64,000 nt of DNA from Planctomycetota bacterium (GTDB lineage: Bacteria > Planctomycetota > Planctomycetia > Planctomycetales > Planctomycetaceae). Location: contig QQVO01000069.1 of the NCBI GenBank assembly GCA_003388505.1, forward strand, positions 62,001-126,000, written 5' to 3'. Position 1 is the stretch's first letter; the number at the start of each line of letters is the position of its first letter. The notes below the pieces were generated by a model. It made no database searches and was not told the DNA's origin. It saw nothing but the letters and a program-made list of their open reading frames with translations. The translations under genes were made by a program, and so were the position numbers. Of this stretch, positions 9,770 to 17,824 are shown in pieces.

Positions 9770-10190
9770 ATCAGCGTCCCTGTTCGGGTAATCAAAGTAA
9801 CCCGCCGTTTCGCTGTGTATGACACTCGCTCCGCATCCGTCAAGGTTGCGCTATGCTGCGGCCGGTGACAGTCGCTGGATGGCGCGTCCGCTCACCCGAT
9901 TTTGCTGCGCCTCGCCATTCGCCGTTGCGCCGCAGTTGAAAGGGCCAAGGCGGATCGTGTTTCGGCTTCGGGCGGTGTTGTAAAGGGTTGAGCTGCGTTT
10001 TTTCGGAGGATTGGGGTAACCGTGCAAGGCTTCGGGAAAATACGGGCCCGGTGGCGCGTGAAACTGTGTTTGGGATGGCGTGTGGCGGGTGGCGGGTGGC
10101 TCATGGGGGGTGTGCTCCGGGGAGTGGGTTTGGCGGTAGGGGCTCTGCGTATTTCGGCGGCTGGTTGCGCTGGAGGGGGCCGACGGGGCG
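9770..10190. other. Intergenic region upstream of orphan toxin tail
   Basis: 421 bases. A G-rich part at about 10080-10140 contains GTGGCGGGTGGCGGGTGGC short tandem repeats. A frame from GTG 10022 encodes a hydrophobic stretch ending in a lipobox-like SAAGC, but runs into the toxin gene in another phase; it could be a decayed signal peptide. In the toxin frame the last stop is at 10137. No promoter was identified with confidence. Confidence 0.35.
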
Positions 10191-11447
10191 GTGACGACCG
10201 GGTCGCACGCCAGCGGGGAGGGGGACGCATTCGTCACCACCAGTCTGCAGCACGAGTATGAGCGCACGGTCGCCAACCCGTGGCAGGTTCACGATCACGA
10301 CTACCAGAAGCTCACGCAGGTCACCAGCCAGGACGAATACGATGAGGTCAACTTCGCGCTGACCAACACCAACGCCGACGGAACGCCCGGCACTTCGTCG
10401 ATCGACATGTCGACCACCGTCGCCGGGTTCAAGACGACCGACGTGTATTCGGTAACGAACGGCCAGGTGAGCGACCCGCCGCCCGTCACGGTCAACTACG
10501 GCCCGACCGTGTTCGCCGCCCACCAGTGGTTCGCGCCCGAGGCGTACTTCAAGCAGCAGACGACGTACCAGCAGGATCCCGCCCCCGAACCGCCGGCGGT
10601 GAACTCGTACGACGACATGCCGTGGTGGAAGCAGCGGGCTGCGCCGCCTTCCCAGCAAATGGCGAACGAACTCGGCATCGAAGACCCGCTGGCCCGCTGG
10701 GCGTTCACACAGTTCCTGAATCCCGGCCAGGGAACGCCGATGGAACTCGTCGGGATCGACGGCCTGGCCAACATCGGCAACGACGGGATGCAGATCGTCG
10801 ACAACTTCATGACGGCCTACACGAATACGGCCGACACCGGGGCCGGCCCGATCATGTCGGCCTGGATCGGCTTCTCGACGGTGGTCAGCGAAATCGGCGT
10901 GATGGACATCGAGGAGGCGATTGAGGGCAAGACGTTCTACGGCGAACGCGAGATGCCGTGGTGGGAACGCTTATTCAGCGGCGTCTGGGGCCTGTTCCAG
11001 GTCTCCACCCTCGTCAGCAGCGGCGCCAGCTTCCTCAAAGGCGGGTTTGGCGGGACGAGTGCGCTCGATGATGTTGCTCAGTCTGCACGGATGAAGCACA
11101 CATTCAGTTCGAGAGCTGACGCAGTCCCCCCAACAAATCTGATTTCGCTCGATGACGCGGCGGCCGCGGCACGGCGCAACGGAATAGACATGCGGATGAT
11201 TGAGCTCCGATTCGAGTCTGGGCCAGATTTCGGCTTCGTGAGTAACATTGGATCGAAATTGTGGCGCGCGCCCAACGGGAAAATCTACGTCACGTTGCAA
11301 GAACTTGCGCTTCAGAGCGAGGCAGCGGCGGTGAACACCATCGCTCACGAACTGAATCACATTCGTGGATTCCTGAAGACCGGTATAATGTCGGGGGAAC
11401 GGAATGCACTCCTCGCTGGTGACCTTGCAGAACTGTTTTTCAAGTAG
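10191..11447 (+). CDS. Orphan polymorphic-toxin C-terminal module with HExxH domain
   Basis: A 418-aa protein that looks like the detached tail of a large polymorphic toxin. Residues ~5-125 form a module also found at 11640-12275 (shared ASGEGDA, FAPxAYFKQxTTYQ). Residues ~230-290 (DIEEAIEGKTFYGEREMPWWERLFSGVWGL) resemble the pre-toxin TG region that precedes toxin domains. The last ~120 residues end with AHELNHIRG, an HExxH zinc-metallopeptidase motif at 386-390, with Glu403 or Glu414 as possible third ligands. The start is GTG with GGAGGGGG ~10 bases upstream, but the protein has no signal or delivery domain. Metallopeptidase toxin activity is an inference. Confidence 0.65.
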   Translation: MTTGSHASGEGDAFVTTSLQHEYERTVANPWQVHDHDYQKLTQVTSQDEYDEVNFALTNTNADGTPGTSSIDMSTTVAGFKTTDVYSVTNGQVSDPPPVTVNYGPTVFAAHQWFAPEAYFKQQTTYQQDPAPEPPAVNSYDDMPWWKQRAAPPSQQMANELGIEDPLARWAFTQFLNPGQGTPMELVGIDGLANIGNDGMQIVDNFMTAYTNTADTGAGPIMSAWIGFSTVVSEIGVMDIEEAIEGKTFYGEREMPWWERLFSGVWGLFQVSTLVSSGASFLKGGFGGTSALDDVAQSARMKHTFSSRADAVPPTNLISLDDAAAAARRNGIDMRMIELRFESGPDFGFVSNIGSKLWRAPNGKIYVTLQELALQSEAAAVNTIAHELNHIRGFLKTGIMSGERNALLAGDLAELFFK

Positions 11448-11458
11448 AGAGAAGTTCG

Positions 11459-11647
11459 ATGTCGGAACAATGGAAAGTTGTTGTCGAGCCGATGCCGCTT
11501 TCGGAAGCAGAGAAGGCACTCAATGATTGGATTGAATGCCAACGACAACTTGGTCGCGCGTACGACGTCGATGAAGTGCGACGCGACACCATCTATTCAA
11601 GAGACCGAGAAGAGCTTGTGCGTTTCGCCGTGCGCGTGAACGACTGA
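11459..11647 (+). CDS. Small protein, candidate immunity protein
   Basis: A 62-aa acidic protein (EQWKVVVEPMPLSEAEKALNDW ... DREELVRFAVRVND) starting 11 bases after the toxin stop. Only a weak AGAGA precedes the ATG. Its size, position and cotranscription with an orphan toxin tail fit a cognate immunity protein. I recognise no family, so the assignment rests on context alone. Confidence 0.5.
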   Translation: MSEQWKVVVEPMPLSEAEKALNDWIECQRQLGRAYDVDEVRRDTIYSRDREELVRFAVRVND

Positions 11648-12275
11648 AACGGATGGGGAGAACATCAACGAGTTGTGGCACCATCGAGGCCACGCCGGGC
11701 GGACGGTCACCGAGAGCGGCTCGGGCGTCGGGCTCCATGTCAATTTCGTCGACGGCTCGGTGTCTCACTTCTCCGAGGCCAGCGGCGAGGGCGACGCCGA
11801 CGTCACCGGCGACTACGAGTACGATTACTCACGCTTCATCGACCGGCCGGTCAACGACGAGGACTACGACTACTCGTCAACCAGAGACGTCGTCAGCCAC
11901 GACGAGTACGACGACATCCAGTACTCGGAGACCAACGTCGCTTCGGACGGAACGATCCTCTTCAACGCGATGGACTTCTCCACCACCGTCAGCGGCTGGC
12001 GGACGACGCACGACACGTGGACGGTCGACGGCGTCACCAACAACCATGTGCCCAATCCGGAGACCTACGGCCCGACCGTCCTGGGAATGCAGCAGGGGTT
12101 TGCGCCCAACGCCTACTTCAAGCAGGTCACCACCTACCAGACCGACCCGCCCCCCGACGACGCCGACTTCACGTCCGTGGACGAGTTCTGGCTGCTCTCG
12201 AATACCGAGATGGTGCAGTACGGCTGGGAACAAGCCGTCGCCATGGCCTACAGCGGCGACCTTGAGGTTGGGTAG
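11640..12275 (+). pseudogene. Broken second toxin-tail module
   Basis: The frame opens after a stop at 11637 inside the immunity-like gene and runs to 12275 without a convincing start. It encodes NINELWHHRGHAGRTV, a segment GLHVNFVDGSVSHFSEASGEGDA, then a Tyr/Asp-rich stretch and FSTTVSGWRTT and YGPTVLGMQQGFAPNAYFKQ, which parallel residues ~10-120 of the 10191-11447 protein. The C-terminus (DEFWLLSNTEMVQYGWEQ) differs and stops quickly, so pre-toxin and toxin parts are missing. I read it as a remnant of a parental gene or a displaced cassette joined at about 11640. Confidence 0.6.
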
Positions 12276-12305
12276 AGACCTGTCGCGTTCTTCTTCGTTG
12301 AATGC

Positions 12306-12350
12306 AAGAACCCTCGGATGGCGAATTGCATCCGAGGGTTCTTCTGTTTT
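12306..12350 (+). terminator. Rho-independent terminator with perfect 15-bp stem
   Basis: The arms 12306-12320 and 12329-12343 are perfectly complementary (AAGAACCCTCGGATG and its inverse) around an 8-base loop, followed by CTGTTTT. It closes the toxin locus on the plus strand. The reverse direction, for the convergent sigma-factor gene, lacks a T-run. Confidence 0.85.
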
Positions 12351-12376
12351 ATGTAGCTGGGGAGTGGAAGCGCGTC

Positions 12377-13153
12377 TTACGCGAACTCCGGCTTGCGTCT
12401 TCGGAGGTGATCCTTGAGGCGGGCGACGATGCTGGAGTGCATCTGGCTGACGCGGCTTTCGGAGAGGCCGAGCGTCTGGCCGATCTCTTTCATCGTCAGC
12501 TCTTCATAATAGTAGAGGATGATGATGAGCCGCTCGTTGCGGTTGAGGCCTTTGGTGACCAGCCGCATCAGGTCGCGTTTCTGGATGCCGTTGGTGGGGT
12601 CTTCGCCCTTGGTGTCCTCGATGATGTCGATCTCGCGGACGTCCTTGTAGCTGTCGGTCTCGTACCACTTCTTGTTAAGGCTGACGAGATTGACGGCGCT
12701 CGCTTCGGCGCGGAGCTTGTCGAATTCTTCGAGCGACAACTCGAGTTTCTCAGCCAGTTCGGCGTCCGTGGGGGGGCGACCGGTTTTTGCTTCGAGTTGC
12801 TTGCGGGCCGCTTCGAGTTTGCTGGCCTTGCTGCGGACGAGCCTGGGGACCCAGTCCATGGTGCGGAGTTCGTCGAGCATGGCGCCGCGGATTCGCGGCA
12901 CGCAGTACGTTTCAAATTTCACGCCTCGCGTGAGATCGAACGACTCGATGGCGTCCATCAGGCCGAAGACGCCTGCTGAGATCATGTCGTTGATGTCGAC
13001 GCCGTCAGGGAGCTTGGCCCAGACCCGCTCGGCGTTGTAGCGCACGAGGGGAAAGTACCGTTCGATGAGTCGATTGCGGTACTCCTGATTGGACTGATCC
13101 TGCTTGAAGGCATGCCAGAGTTCCTGGACATCGCTGGCGACCTTGGTCGTCAT
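12377..13153 (-). CDS. fliA: Flagellar-type RNA polymerase sigma factor (sigma-28)
   Basis: A 258-aa sigma-70-family protein of the FliA/WhiG group. Region 2 has LIERYFPLVRYNAERVWAKL, DMISAGVFGLMDAIESFD and FETYCVPRIRGAMLDELR; the D-W-V-P-R motif (RTMDWVPRLVRSK) is diagnostic of FliA. Region 3 follows, and region 4 contains LTMKEIGQTLGLSESRVSQMHSS, the -35 recognition HTH. It directs transcription of late flagellar and chemotaxis genes by family analogy. The ATG at 13153 has GGAGG 5-6 bases upstream; longer forms have low-quality N-termini. It lies downstream of flhA and flhF on the same strand. Confidence 0.95.
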   Translation of the reverse strand: MTTKVASDVQELWHAFKQDQSNQEYRNRLIERYFPLVRYNAERVWAKLPDGVDINDMISAGVFGLMDAIESFDLTRGVKFETYCVPRIRGAMLDELRTMDWVPRLVRSKASKLEAARKQLEAKTGRPPTDAELAEKLELSLEEFDKLRAEASAVNLVSLNKKWYETDSYKDVREIDIIEDTKGEDPTNGIQKRDLMRLVTKGLNRNERLIIILYYYEELTMKEIGQTLGLSESRVSQMHSSIVARLKDHLRRRKPEFA

Positions 13154-13461
13154 GAAATCCTCCCTGAATGGGGCTGTCCGAGACGGCGCGGCGTCTGGTC
13201 GGTGGCTCGAAGGGGGTGAATCGGAAACGCTGCTTTTAATGACGGCGTCCGGCGGAGAGGTAAGAGGTGTGGGAAATGATTCGGAGATCAGGCGGGACGC
13301 CTGCGAACGATCGGGTGAGACGGAGGGTGAAGACGGGGTGCCGGGAGCGCACGAGCGGCGCGACGCCGGGCATCCTTTCATATCGGATTACTGAGGCTTC
13401 CTATTGAGAAAAGTTCTTACAAACCGCCCAATCGGAAAATCCTGCCAAACGGAGGCGGGAT
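13154..13461. other. Spacer between flhF and sigma factor
   Basis: About 308 bases without a supported gene. FlhG/YlxH, which often sits here in other bacteria, is absent. I see no terminator; a local promoter is possible but not evident. Confidence 0.4.
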
Positions 13462-14793
13462 TCAGGGGAAGGAGGCGTGTTGGGTGAGGTCGTCCCGGCC
13501 GACAATCAGCCGCGCGAGGCGGGCGGGGGCGGCCGCTTCGATGTCATCGGGGACATCCTGGCCGGTCGTCAGATAGCTGATGGGCAGGTCGATGCGGCGG
13601 GCGGCGGAAAGGATGACGCCGGGGGCGGGCGCTTCGTCGAGCTTGGTCAGCAGCATCGAACTGGCTCCGACGGTGCGGAACCGCGCCGCCGTGGCTTCGA
13701 GAGATCGCAAGCTCGAGTTGAGGCTCATCACGAGGTGCACCTGATCGACGTTCGCTTCCGCGAGCAGGGTCCGCAGCTCCTGGATGCGGAGTTCGTCGCG
13801 CGGACTGCGTCCGGCGGTGTCGATCAGCACCAGATCCATGTCCGCCAGTTCGTCAATGGAGCGGCGCATCTCGGCCGGACTCGTGACGACGTGCATGGGC
13901 AGATCGATGATTTCTGCATAGGTTCGCAGTTGTTCGACCGCCGCGACGCGGTAGGTGTCGACCGTGACGAGGCCGACGTCCAGGCGATCTCGCAATTTGA
14001 AATTGGCAGCGAGCTTGGCGATCGTTGTGGTTTTTCCCACGCCGGTGGGACCGACCAGCGCTGCGACGGTTGGCCGGCTGGAACCTGTCTGGATGGGGCC
14101 GCAGCAGGTCAGGCTTTGTTCCACGAGCCGCGACAGTTCGGCCGCGGCGCGTGATATGTCGGTTGTCCCCGCCAGGTCGAGGTTGGCCTTGAGTTGCAGC
14201 ACGAGTTCGCGGGCGTCGTCATCGCTGACGTCGGCGTCGATGAGCTGCGTATAGAGATGGAACAGATCATCGGGCATTTCCGTCCGGCCGAGGCGACTTG
14301 ACGCGGCGTTGAGTTGCGCCATGAGCGACTCGACCGTCTCGTGGCGGGCATCGGAAGCGGCCGGCGGGTGGGCAGGACGTGCCGTGTGCGACTTAATTTC
14401 CGGCAGCAGGGTTGACTCGCTGCGATCATCGCTGTGCCGTTGGTGGTGGGCGGCGTTGTCGTCGAGCGATTCCTGCCGACGGCGGGCGATGCGTTCGGCA
14501 AGTTCGTCGACGGCGGTCGTGATTTGTGCGGCTGCGGTGGCTGTGGAGGAGAACGAGGGGGCGGCGTTGGATCCTGGGCGATCCGCGTCTTTGCCGGCTG
14601 ATTGGCGAAGGGCGTCGGTCTGTTCTGCGATTCCGGCGACGACTTCCGCTTCGTTTTGGGCTTTCTGCCAGGGAAAACGACGTTTCTTGAGCACCTGGCG
14701 GGTGCTGAGAATGATCGCTTCGCCTCCGAGTTCCCGGCGCACGAGATCGAGCGCTTCCTTCATCGTTCCGGCGCGGTAAGTGCGAATGTTCAT
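13462..14793 (-). CDS. flhF: Flagellar SRP-like GTPase FlhF
   Basis: A 443-aa protein. The N-terminus MNIRTYRAGTMKEALDLVRRELG and ILSTR are typical of FlhF. A variable linker (~60-160) leads to the SRP-type NG domain with P-loop ALVGPTGVGKTTTIAKL (248-256), TVDTYRVAAVEQLRTYAEI, DTAG (325-328) and TKLDEA. FlhF sets flagellar position and number and helps place the export apparatus at the membrane. It is 152 bases downstream of flhA and on the same strand. The ATG at 14793 lacks a clear ribosome site but fits the conserved N-terminus. Confidence 0.95.
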   Translation of the reverse strand: MNIRTYRAGTMKEALDLVRRELGGEAIILSTRQVLKKRRFPWQKAQNEAEVVAGIAEQTDALRQSAGKDADRPGSNAAPSFSSTATAAAQITTAVDELAERIARRRQESLDDNAAHHQRHSDDRSESTLLPEIKSHTARPAHPPAASDARHETVESLMAQLNAASSRLGRTEMPDDLFHLYTQLIDADVSDDDARELVLQLKANLDLAGTTDISRAAAELSRLVEQSLTCCGPIQTGSSRPTVAALVGPTGVGKTTTIAKLAANFKLRDRLDVGLVTVDTYRVAAVEQLRTYAEIIDLPMHVVTSPAEMRRSIDELADMDLVLIDTAGRSPRDELRIQELRTLLAEANVDQVHLVMSLNSSLRSLEATAARFRTVGASSMLLTKLDEAPAPGVILSAARRIDLPISYLTTGQDVPDDIEAAAPARLARLIVGRDDLTQHASFP

Positions 14794-14857
14794 GGCGATA
14801 GGACGATCGACTCCAGAGCCCTGTCAGGGCCTTGTTTTCGGGTTGCCTGGATTACAA

Positions 14858-14937
14858 ATCCGCACGAAACCCTGCGGGATTGGTGCTCTTGAGCGAACCA
14901 CCCAACCAGAATGTTTTCGATTGAAAAACCACTCGAC
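14858..14937 (+). repeat. Dispersed repeat family R2, copy 1
   Basis: An ~80-base segment (ATCCGCACGAAACCCTGCGG ... CCACTCGAC) in the flhA-flhF spacer. It matches the reverse complement of 17356-17436 across most of its length, with scattered mismatches. Non-coding. Confidence 0.75.
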
Positions 14938-14945
14938 AGGACGGT

Positions 14946-17090
14946 TCAGGCGATTGCGACGGCGGGATCGCCCACGGAATGCTTCGTTTCGTTTTCGGAA
15001 GCCGTGGCGAGCGCGAGCTTCCCGTGCAGGACCAATTCCGTTTCCGGGGTGACTTCATCGCGACTGACGACGAACAGCGACGGATGCTGCCGCCGGGTCA
15101 ACGCCCGCAGAGCGGCGCGAATTCCCGGACTGCAGACGAGCACGGGCGTCCGCCGGAAGCTGAGCATGCGGTCGATCAGACCTCCGAGAGACGTGTTGAG
15201 TTCCTCGGCGAGTGAGTCGTCGATCGCGATGTCGAGTCCCGACTCCGTCAGGCGGCTTTGTGCGCTCAAGAGGCGTTCGACGTCGCTCGAAACCGCGATG
15301 GCGTGGATCGTGCGGTTGCGGTCACAGCATGTCTGGCTGATTGTGCGGGCCAGTGCTCTCCGCGCCGTCTCGGTCAGGAGGATCGGGTTTCGCGTCTGAT
15401 CTGCGGCGTTGCCGAGCGCCTCCAGGATTGTTTCGAGGTCGCGAATCGGGATCTGTTCGGTGAGCAGATTCGAGAGCACCTGATGCACGTGGGAGGTTTT
15501 GAGCAGATTGGGGACGAGTTCATCGACCAGATGCGGAGCGCGTTGCCGGGTTTGCTCGAGCAATTCGAAGACCTGTTGCCTCGTCAGCAGTTCTCCCGCG
15601 TGGACCCGGACCACTTCAGACAGCCGCTTGACGAGGAAGACGTGCGGATCGTGAATGTGATAGCCGGCGCTACGGGCCGCGTCTTTTTGATGGGCTTCGA
15701 TCCAGATCGCGGGATTTCCTGTGCCGGGTTCTTCGGCCGAGATTCCGGAGAGAGGCTCTTCCACGTCTGCTTCATCGACGGCAAACAGGGCGCCCGCGTA
15801 AGCCTCGTTCCAGGCAACCGGAACGCCGCGGAGCTTGATCTGAAATTGCCTGGGATCGAGCCGGAGATTGTCCCGGACGCGGACCTTGGGAACGATGAAG
15901 CCGAGTTCGGCGGCGATGCAGGTTCTCAGACGGCTGATGTGATCGAGGAGATCGCCTCCGGCGGAGGCGTCGGCCAGTCGGATCAGCCCGAGGCCGAGTT
16001 CCAGTTCGAGGGACTCGACCCGCAATTGTTGGACCGGCTGCTGTGCTGCCTGCGGCGGAGCGGGGTGGGACTCGGGTGCGGGGTCTTTTTCGGCGGCCGG
16101 GGCAACTTCCGTTGTCTGGAGCATGCGGCCGATGAGCAGGCAAGCGCCTCCCAGGGCCAGGAGCGGCACGGTCGGCAGTCCGGTAAAGGCGATCGAGAAC
16201 AGGAATGCAGCCGCGATGTAGAGCGCGACCGGATGGCGGAAGACCTGGCTGACGACGTCCCGCGGGAGGTCGCTGTCCACCGACGTTCGCGTGACGAGCA
16301 GGCCGGCGGCGATCGAAACGAGAAGCGCCGGGATCTGCGCGACCAGTCCGTCGCCGATCGTCAGCGTGGTGAACACTGAAGCGGCCTGCGGGGCGGACAT
16401 GCCGTGGCTGATGACTCCGATCGCCAGCCCGCCGATGATGTTGATGCAGGTGATCACGAGTCCGGCGACTGCGTCGCCGCGAACGAACTTGCTGGCACCG
16501 TCCATCGCACCGTAGAAGTCTGCCTGCTGGGCGATCTCGTTGCGGCGGCGTCCGGCTTCGTCCTTCGTGATGAGGCCGTTCGCCAAATCGGCGTCGACGG
16601 CCATCTGCCGGCCGGGCATGCCGTCGAGGGCGAATCGGGCGGCGACTTCTCCGATCCGCGTCGCCCCTTTGGTGACGACGAGGAACTGGATGGTGACAAG
16701 GATGAGAAAGATAACGAGCCCGACAGCGGGCGATCCCCCGGCGACGAAATCCCCGAAGGCGGCGATGACGCGGCCGGCGGCTTCGGTCCCGCCGTCTGCG
16801 GCGCGGGTCAGGATGAGCCGGGTCGAAGCCACGTTGAGCACGAGTCGCGTCAGCGTGGTTCCGAGCAGCAGGGCCGGGAAGACGCTGAACTCGCGGGGGC
16901 TGGCGACGTGAATCGTCGTCAGCAGCACGACGACTGAGAGCGTAATGTTGGCCGCCAGCAGCAGATCGAGCAGGAGCGGGGGCAGCGGCGCCACCATGAC
17001 GAGCACCGCGCCGACGATCAAGATCGGAAATATGAGCCCGAGGTTTCGCGAAACCGCGTCGCGCAATCCTGGCTGCGACTGCGAAGGCAT
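14946..17090 (-). CDS. flhA: Flagellar type III export apparatus protein FlhA
   Basis: A 714-aa protein. The N-terminal half is polytopic (about eight helices, starting at LGLIFPILIVGAVLVMVAP) and contains the FHIPEP-type signature region (FSVFPALLLGTTLTRLVLNVASTRLIL) and FALDGMPGRQMAVDADLANGLI. The C-terminal cytoplasmic part (~from residue 340) docks export substrates and ATPase. It forms the core of the flagellar export gate. ATG 17090 is preferred with GGAAG upstream; GTG 17096 is two codons earlier. First of the flhA-flhF-fliA cluster; flhB is not in the window. Confidence 0.95.
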   Translation of the reverse strand: MPSQSQPGLRDAVSRNLGLIFPILIVGAVLVMVAPLPPLLLDLLLAANITLSVVVLLTTIHVASPREFSVFPALLLGTTLTRLVLNVASTRLILTRAADGGTEAAGRVIAAFGDFVAGGSPAVGLVIFLILVTIQFLVVTKGATRIGEVAARFALDGMPGRQMAVDADLANGLITKDEAGRRRNEIAQQADFYGAMDGASKFVRGDAVAGLVITCINIIGGLAIGVISHGMSAPQAASVFTTLTIGDGLVAQIPALLVSIAAGLLVTRTSVDSDLPRDVVSQVFRHPVALYIAAAFLFSIAFTGLPTVPLLALGGACLLIGRMLQTTEVAPAAEKDPAPESHPAPPQAAQQPVQQLRVESLELELGLGLIRLADASAGGDLLDHISRLRTCIAAELGFIVPKVRVRDNLRLDPRQFQIKLRGVPVAWNEAYAGALFAVDEADVEEPLSGISAEEPGTGNPAIWIEAHQKDAARSAGYHIHDPHVFLVKRLSEVVRVHAGELLTRQQVFELLEQTRQRAPHLVDELVPNLLKTSHVHQVLSNLLTEQIPIRDLETILEALGNAADQTRNPILLTETARRALARTISQTCCDRNRTIHAIAVSSDVERLLSAQSRLTESGLDIAIDDSLAEELNTSLGGLIDRMLSFRRTPVLVCSPGIRAALRALTRRQHPSLFVVSRDEVTPETELVLHGKLALATASENETKHSVGDPAVAIA

Positions 17091-17355
17091 GCGCACTTCC
17101 AGTACATCGGCGGCTTACGAGCGCATCGTGCGCACGCATCGGTCCCGGGACGATCAACGCCAGAGACCGCTTTGAGCCTGATCCAACTGTCTGTGAATGG
17201 AAAAACGAGAGAGGTGAGGGGGGAGTGATATCGTATCGGCGGAATCATGTCCAGAGGCGTTGGGGTCTCGTGGCGGCAGGATGGCGGCGGTGGCATTCCG
17301 CGTGTTGCAAGTGTTGACGCAAAGTCGCAAAGGCGGCAAAGATCCGCAAAGTTGA

Positions 17356-17436
17356 GACGAGTGGTCCGTCAATTCAGATTCTTGGGGCGGGGTTGTTCTC
17401 ACGAAAGCACGAATCCCGGAGGGTTTCGTGCGGATG
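17356..17436 (-). repeat. Dispersed repeat family R2, copy 2
   Basis: Inverted relative to 14858-14937. The reverse strand reads ATCCGCACGAAACCCTCCGG near 17435 and ends in GGACCACTCGTC near 17356. Confidence 0.75.
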
Positions 17437-17465
17437 TGCAGTCTTGATCGGAATCGGTGTCGGGA

Positions 17466-17796
17466 CGGGTGTTTGGTGCTGTCGCGTACACACAACTCGG
17501 CTTCAACCTGTCGAATCGGGGCTCGCCCAGAGAAACCGGGCCCAAGGGATCCTCGAATAGGACGCAGATTTTCACGGATTCGGCGGATCAGCACGGATTT
17601 TTCCGGGTGTGCCTCAAGAGGCGGCCGCACCGAGGCCGCATCGATTCAGGCGTACATCGCGTCGACGCGCAAGAAAGCAAACAGTGAAAATCTGTTCACT
17701 CCGCGCTGATCCGCGTTCCATTCGAGACTTCTGTGAAGCGGACTGATCGAAGAAGGGTTTCTCAGGAGTTCCGTGTAATCGACGGGAGCTTGGCGA
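17466..17796 (-). repeat. Dispersed repeat family R3, copy 1
   Basis: About 330 bases matching the reverse complement of 25209-25537. Shared landmarks on the minus strand, in order: ACTCCTGAGA, CTCGAATGGAACGCGGAT, TTGCGYGTCGACGCGAT, CCGCCTCTTGAGG, ATCCGTGCTGATCCGCCGAA, GTCCTATTCGAG, GGGCCCGGTT. Small indels and many point differences. No protein resemblance. Confidence 0.85.
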
Positions 17797-17824
17797 ATCG
17801 CGCCGGGGCTGAGGCCGCGTCGGA

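Larger units (their letters stand above)
17091..17824. other. 734-base intergenic region carrying two repeats
   Basis: Holds copy 2 of R2 (17356-17436) and copy 1 of R3 (17466-17796). Open frames across it are repeat-derived and show no family resemblance or ribosome site. The flhA promoter must lie at its left end but was not recognised. Confidence 0.6.

Noticed and set aside
10022-10261. Hydrophobic 79-aa frame upstream of the toxin tail
   Set aside because: Signal-like but overlaps the toxin gene in another phase and ends in low-complexity sequence; may be a decayed leader, not a gene I can support.
17154-17630. 158-aa minus-strand frame in the flhA upstream region
   Set aside because: It runs through repeats R2 and R3 and its sequence recurs with indels in the other copies; treated as non-coding.
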